From Bifidobacterium scardovii JCM 12489 = DSM 13734 (GTDB lineage: Bacteria > Actinomycetota > Actinomycetes > Actinomycetales > Bifidobacteriaceae), in assembly GCF_001042635.1 (NCBI RefSeq), contig NZ_AP012331.1, positions 2,604,001 through 2,668,000 on the forward strand: a DNA stretch of 64,000 nt, given 5' to 3'. The translations under genes were made by a program, and so were the position numbers. A model generated the notes under the pieces. The model saw only the letters and a program-made list of their open reading frames with translations. It was not told where the DNA came from and searched no databases. Positions 59,951-64,000 of this stretch are shown in pieces; within the stretch, counting starts at the first letter, position 1; every line of letters begins with the position of its first letter.

Positions 59951-61297
59951 ATGACCACAGTTGCCGTTATCGGCTGTACCCACGCCGGCACGTTCGCCAC
60001 GCAGTCCATTCTCGCCGAGCACCCCGATTGGCAGGTGCACGTCTTCGAGCGCAACGCCACGCTGTCGTTCCTCTCCTGCGGCATCGCGCTGTGGGTCGGC
60101 GACAACGTGTCCGATCCGAAGAAGATGTTCTATTCCTCGCCCGAGGCGCTGGCGGCAGCCGGAGCCACGATGCACATGCGCACCGACGTGACCGACGTCG
60201 ACGTCGCCGGCAAGACCCTGACCTACCGCAGCCTCGACGCCGAAGATGGCGCCACGCACGAGCTGTCCTTCGACAAGCTGGTCGTCACCACGGGTTCGGC
60301 GCCGGTGATCCCGCCGGTTCCGGGCATCGATTCCAAGCATGTGCTGCTGTGCAAGAACTAGGACCACGCGATGGTCATCAAGGCCACGGCGAAAAACGCC
60401 AAGTCCGCGGTGGTGATCGGCTCCGGCTATATCGGCGCCGAACTCGCCGAACAGTTCTCGCAGGTCGGCGTTACGACGACGCTGGTCGACGGCCTCGACC
60501 GCGTGCTGGCGAACAATTTCGACAAGGTCATCACCGATCAGGTCGAGGACGCGTTCCGCGAGCACGGCGTGACACTGGCGCTCGGCCAGAAGGTGGTCGA
60601 ATTCCGCGACAACGCCGACGACACGGTGACCGTGGTGACCGAGAAGGGCGAATACACCGCCGAGTTCGCGGTGCTTGCGGTCGGGTTCCGCCCGAACACC
60701 GATCTGCTCAAGGGCCAGGTCGACATGCTGCCCAACGGGGCGATCATCGTCGACGAGTACATGCGCGCCTCAGTGCCGGACGTCTACGCGGCCGGCGATT
60801 CCGCCACCGTGTTCTTCAACCCGACCGGCCGGCACGACTATATCCCGCTGGCCACCAACGCCGTGCGCCAAGGGCTGCTTGTCGGAGGCAACATCGAAAC
60901 GCCGACGCGCAAGTACATGGGCACGCAGGCGACGAGCGCCGTGCAGCTGTACGATCTGTCGCTCGCCGCGTCCGGCCTGACCGCGGCCGGCGCGCAGCGC
61001 CGCGGCCTGACCGTGCACGAGACCTCGCTGACCGACGACTACCGCCCGGACTTCATGCTGACGACCACGCCGGTGACGAGCATCCTGACGTGGGACCCCG
61101 ACACGCGCGAGGTCAAGGGCGGCCAGTTCTGCGCGAAGGCCGACGTGTCCGGCGCCGCGAACGTGATCTCCATGGCGATCCAGGCCCATTTCACGATCGA
61201 CGATCTGGCGAACGTGGACTTCCTGTTCCAGCCGAACTTCGACAAGCCGGTGTATTACGTCGGCGCCGTCGCCATGAAGGCCGCGGCCGAGGCCTAG
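59951..61297 (+). pseudogene. nox: NADH oxidase / CoA-disulfide reductase family gene, broken by an amber codon
   Basis: The whole reading frame encodes about 448 residues of an FAD-dependent NADH oxidase, which reduces O2 to water with a redox-active Cys. TVAVIGCTHAGTFATQSI binds FAD; TLSFLSCGIALWVG holds the catalytic Cys (about residue 42); VVIGSGYIGAELAEQFSQVG binds NADH; VPDVYAAGDSATVFF is the second FAD contact. Codon 137 is TAG (60359-60361) in LLCKN-stop-DHAM. Homologues have Tyr here (KNYDHA), so a single change of TAC or TAT made the stop. Sequence before and after is intact and in the same frame. AAAGGAG precedes the ATG. Downstream restart at ATG 60371 would give 308 residues without FAD-binding and Cys parts. 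Confidence 0.85.
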
Positions 61298-62475
61298 CGC
61301 GCGGTCTTGATCTTGAGAGCGAGATCGGCGTCCCACATGGCGCCGGTCGCGCTCATCACCGCATCGGCGCCGGCGGCGCGGTACGACCGGTAATCCTCGG
61401 GCGACACCACGCCGCCGAGACCGATGATCGTATAGTCGAGCCCGAGCTTCTCGCGGATCACGGCGAGCCTGCGCACCATGTCGAGACCGGCGTGGCGGAT
61501 CGCGCGGCCGCATACGCCGCTGCGATCGCGTCCGGCGCCCGGCAGCGCCTGGTTGCCCTGCGCGTCGACCAAGCGGGCGGAGATCGTGTTGATCGCGGAG
61601 AACGCCTGCACCGAATCCCGGGCCGCGGTCTCGCGCACCATCAGCTCCAGCGCCGAGTCGTCGACGATGCGGCGGTGCTCGCCCCAACCGCCCTCGACTT
61701 CGACCGGGGGCAGATACGCCATCTTCACCGCGAGCGGCAGATCGCCGATCTCGCCCTTCACTGCCTCGGTGATGCGGCCGACCAGCAGCGGGTCGTGGCA
61801 TAGCAGGCGATTGTGCCCCTCGTTCGGGCAGCTCGTGTTCATCACCATCAGCCCGGCACCGGTCTCCTTGACCAGCCGCGCGGTGGCGACATGGTCAGCG
61901 ATGTATGCCTCGGTGGTCATGCCCGGCTCACGCGACCCCTGGAAGCTGGGGATAAGCAGCTGGCCGGGGCCCGCCGCGGCGATCGCCTTGCGCATGTCCG
62001 GCTGCCACTCGTCGGGATCGCGCGACGGCACGCCGAAGGAGTTGGAGATCGAAATCGGCATCTCGTACCGCGTGTCGGCCAGAACGCCCTCGTCGAGCTC
62101 GGCGCTGCCCGGCGTCAGCGAGCCATCCGCGCTTTTCGGGTGCACGGCCAGCACGTTCGGGAACGGGTTGCACCCCCATGCCCGCGAGCGCACGGTTTTG
62201 TAGGTCGCCAGATCGAATCCCTTGCGGAACGCGGCCGTGGTGAAGCACTCGTTGAGCAGCGGCCCCGCCGGAATGCCGAACGGCAGGTTGACCCGATGCC
62301 CGAGGAACTCGGTCGTGGCCGCCGCGCCAACGGCCGCCGATCCGGCTACATCAGCCGCGCCGGACGCATCGGCCGCGCCGGCGAGCGCCTCCGCGAACGC
62401 GCCGAACGGCCCGCGCGCATAATTGTCGTCATAGCTGAGGTTGACGTCGTAGAACGGTTCGAAATCCTGGCCCAT
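61294..62475 (-). CDS. Dihydroorotate dehydrogenase family protein
   Basis: A 393-residue FMN barrel enzyme of the dihydroorotate dehydrogenase group. NLPFGIPAGPLLNECF is the first FMN contact; TYKTVRSRAWGCNPFPNVLA and ISISNSFGVPS follow; VMNTSCPNEGHNRLL contains the class 1 catalytic Cys (about residue 222); LAVKMAYLPPVEV and IIGLGGVVSPEDYRSYRAAG bind the phosphate. An Ala-rich insert (about residues 32-55) precedes the barrel. No pyrK-like gene is adjacent, so the electron acceptor and the exact substrate are open. Its stop overlaps the oxidase stop on the opposite strand in CTAG. AAAGG precedes the ATG at 62475. Confidence 0.82.
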   Translation of the reverse strand: MGQDFEPFYDVNLSYDDNYARGPFGAFAEALAGAADASGAADVAGSAAVGAAATTEFLGHRVNLPFGIPAGPLLNECFTTAAFRKGFDLATYKTVRSRAWGCNPFPNVLAVHPKSADGSLTPGSAELDEGVLADTRYEMPISISNSFGVPSRDPDEWQPDMRKAIAAAGPGQLLIPSFQGSREPGMTTEAYIADHVATARLVKETGAGLMVMNTSCPNEGHNRLLCHDPLLVGRITEAVKGEIGDLPLAVKMAYLPPVEVEGGWGEHRRIVDDSALELMVRETAARDSVQAFSAINTISARLVDAQGNQALPGAGRDRSGVCGRAIRHAGLDMVRRLAVIREKLGLDYTIIGLGGVVSPEDYRSYRAAGADAVMSATGAMWDADLALKIKTAR

Positions 62476-62615
62476 CGCTTCGCCTTTCGCAATCATCCGA
62501 TGCTTCTCACCCGATACATACCGCGCATATCGTTACTACCACGATAAGGCACGGCGTACCGCGCGTGTCGCATCGGACGGACGGCGCCTCGCCGGGCGTC
62601 CGCGCGCCGCTTCCG

Positions 62616-63800
62616 TCACATCAGCGCCACCACGGCGAACGAAACGAGCGCGACCAGCGCGTTGAGCACGCAGAAGGTGATGAAGCGGCCCGACGTCCAC
62701 CCCCAGTAAGTGCCGGGCGCGGAACGGTTGACGCGATGGTACAGGCGCAGCCCCCACCCGTGTTTCGCCATGATCACGATGAGACCGATGACGCCGATCG
62801 CCAGCAGAGCGAGCGAGAATACGGCCTCTCCCGTCGTGCCGAAGCGCATGGCGATCAGGCTGGACGCCCCGCCGATCACCGCGTTGTTGAAAATGTGCAG
62901 CGCGATCGACCAGAGCACCGAGTATTCCATGGCCACGAACCCGAGCAGCAGCCCGATGGCGAACGCGAACGCCCCCTGCACCAGGTCGTCGTGGTACAGC
63001 GCGAACATGAGCGACGAGGTGAGGATCGCGAAGTTCCTGCCCATCGGCTTGAGTTCCTTCATCAGCACGCCTCGGAACACCACTTCCTCGACGATCGGCC
63101 CGACCAGCCCGATGTAGAGCCACATGCTCACGGTGACGGCGGATTGGTCGATGGCCTCGGACGTTGGCGAGACCAGCGACAGGCCCATCGCCTGCAGCGC
63201 CATCTGGAGCAGCGTGAATACGGCCTGCGCGCTGATAATCAGCACGATGAACACCAGCAGCCAGACGGGCCGCATCCGGCCGCGCTGGCGATCGCCCGCC
63301 CAGAACTCGCGGGTGCATATCGAGCGACGTCGCATGAGCAGCATGAACAGGAAGCCGAAGCCAACGGAGGTCAGGCTGATCACGCCGGTCCAGCGCAATC
63401 CGGCCTGCGTAGCCTGTTCCTGCACGCGCATCAGATCGGCGTTCGTATCCGATTCCATGCCGCACACCAGCATCGCCAGGCCGATCGTAAAGCCGACGAC
63501 CATCGACACCGCCGTGAAGACGGCCTGATAGGCCAGGATCAGCCCGGCCGGGCGGCCCACCGCCGTACGCAGCGCACGGCGGTGCACCCTGACCGGGTCG
63601 ACGTACGGCTGCGGGTACGGGTACGGCGCATATTGCGGATACTGCGGCTGCGGATATCGCGGCGGCTGCGGCGGGTACTGCTGGTTCGACGGCTGCTGCG
63701 GCTGCTGGTACTGGGGCTGCGGCGGCACGGGCTGGCGGGACTGCGACGGCGGATCCTGCGGAGATTGCGGCTGCGGAGATTGCGGTGCGTTCATGCTCAT
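62616..63800 (-). CDS. CPBP family intramembrane metalloprotease
   Basis: A 394-residue protein. Residues 1-70 are a Pro/Gln/Tyr-rich cytosolic tail with PQPQYPQYAPYPYPQPY-type repeats. Eight or so helices follow. The CPBP (Abi) motifs are in the second half: IVEEVVFRGVLMKEL (EExxxR, about residues 245-259), SLMFALYHDDLVQ (FxxxH) and ALHIFNNAVIGG (HxxxN). Family members process prenylated or other membrane proteins or protect against bacteriocins; the target here is unknown. The start at 63800 is chosen from the family and the SMNAP context; ATG 63794 is an alternative. Confidence 0.85.
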   Translation of the reverse strand: MSMNAPQSPQPQSPQDPPSQSRQPVPPQPQYQQPQQPSNQQYPPQPPRYPQPQYPQYAPYPYPQPYVDPVRVHRRALRTAVGRPAGLILAYQAVFTAVSMVVGFTIGLAMLVCGMESDTNADLMRVQEQATQAGLRWTGVISLTSVGFGFLFMLLMRRRSICTREFWAGDRQRGRMRPVWLLVFIVLIISAQAVFTLLQMALQAMGLSLVSPTSEAIDQSAVTVSMWLYIGLVGPIVEEVVFRGVLMKELKPMGRNFAILTSSLMFALYHDDLVQGAFAFAIGLLLGFVAMEYSVLWSIALHIFNNAVIGGASSLIAMRFGTTGEAVFSLALLAIGVIGLIVIMAKHGWGLRLYHRVNRSAPGTYWGWTSGRFITFCVLNALVALVSFAVVALM

Positions 63801-63931
63801 GGCTTCTAGGCTACGCGAATTATCGCAGGCGGGGACACGCTGCCCATATATGTGTACATGTATGCACCCGATCCGCGCCGCCGCGGAGCGGGCAGCGCAC
63901 CAGCTGCAGCGACGCGGGGCCACGACATGGG

Positions 63932-63966
63932 GTGACATTGAGATGATTCTTACTACAATAATTGCC
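63932..63966 (+). promoter_or_regulatory. Promoter of the last, partial gene
   Basis: GTGACA (63932-63937) and TACAAT (63954-63959) are spaced by 16 bases. The ATG is seven bases after the -10, so transcription would begin at or next to the start codon. Confidence 0.6.
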
Positions 63967-64000
63967 ATGAGTGCACAAGAAGGCGCATCCTCGCCGGTTT
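63967..64000 (+). CDS. Start of an unidentified protein, cut by the window edge
   Basis: Eleven codons, MSAQEGASSPV, are visible. The frame has no ribosome binding site but a good promoter directly before it, the same layout as coaD, trmD and others in this window. Nothing can be said about function. It is divergent from the CPBP protease gene. Confidence 0.45.
   Translation, partial: MSAQEGASSPV

Noticed and set aside
60359..60361. Recoded stop (selenocysteine or pyrrolysine) in the NADH oxidase gene
   Set aside because: The codon is TAG, not TGA, and homologues have Tyr. Pyrrolysine machinery is not expected in this group, so mutation or error is simpler.

Overview
The window is GC-rich, gene-dense actinobacterial chromosome. 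Gene content and order (coaD / DivIVA-like / DUF177 / rpmF / rnc, then ilvBN, cysS, ffh, the rpsP-KH-rimM group, recG / rsmD / rpmB), long intergenic hairpins, Ala/Glu-rich tails on housekeeping proteins and an LAXTG surface protein fit the genus Bifidobacterium. That assignment rests on recognition of the proteins, not on a database search. I see no prophage, transposase, CRISPR array or rRNA operon.

Layout. 1-5.2 kb: a cut FemAB-type aminoacyltransferase, rph-rdgB, a Pr6Pr membrane protein, pncB and a DUF3039 protein. 5.4-8.7 kb: coaD, a SepIVA/DivIVA-like septation protein, DUF177, rpmF and rnc. 8.9-11.4 kb: acetolactate synthase ilvB-ilvN. 11.7-17.4 kb: an ABC-F ATPase, a class I glutamine amidotransferase, cysS and a CDF-like transporter. 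17.8-22.3 kb: ffh, an exonuclease/phosphatase-fold protein, then rpsP-KH-rimM. 22.4-27.6 kb: a catabolic cassette (nucleoside hydrolase, ADP-ribosylglycohydrolase, PTS EIIBC, divergent DeoR regulator) lying between rimM and trmD, genes that are usually neighbours. 27.6-33 kb: trmD, a nitroreductase, rsmD, recG, rpmB. 33.4-41.8 kb: accessory genes, including a PfkB-family protein that lacks the usual catalytic Asp, a UMF1 transporter, an alpha/beta hydrolase with a membrane-anchored XRE regulator, a HIT protein, a methyltransferase, an ASCH protein and an LAXTG-anchored coiled-coil protein. 41.9-42.25 kb: three tRNA genes (Gly-GCC, Val-GAC, Val-CAC). 42.4-51 kb: an aminotransferase, a DUF2974 lipase-like protein, a TetR regulator, an MscS channel and a four-gene ABC importer. 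51.4-59.3 kb: a hairpin-repeat array, ddl, gpsA, plsC, a TetR/MFS regulatory pair, a stand-alone Lrp ligand domain and murA. 59.4-64 kb: a palindrome-rich repeat block, an NADH oxidase gene broken by one amber codon, a dihydroorotate dehydrogenase family gene, a CPBP protease and the first codons of another gene.

The most unusual things seen are: four exact-period 63-bp hairpin repeats between ddl and the ABC importer; a 166-bp tandem duplication carrying many CCGCGCGG-type palindromes before the NADH oxidase gene; the PTS/ADP-ribosylglycohydrolase/nucleoside hydrolase cassette with a clear operator; a dispersed GGCTCCCCTC/GAGGGGAGC hairpin repeat family; very long perfect hairpins at gene ends; and at least twelve genes in which a -10-like hexamer sits 6-10 bases before the start codon, which suggests leaderless transcripts.
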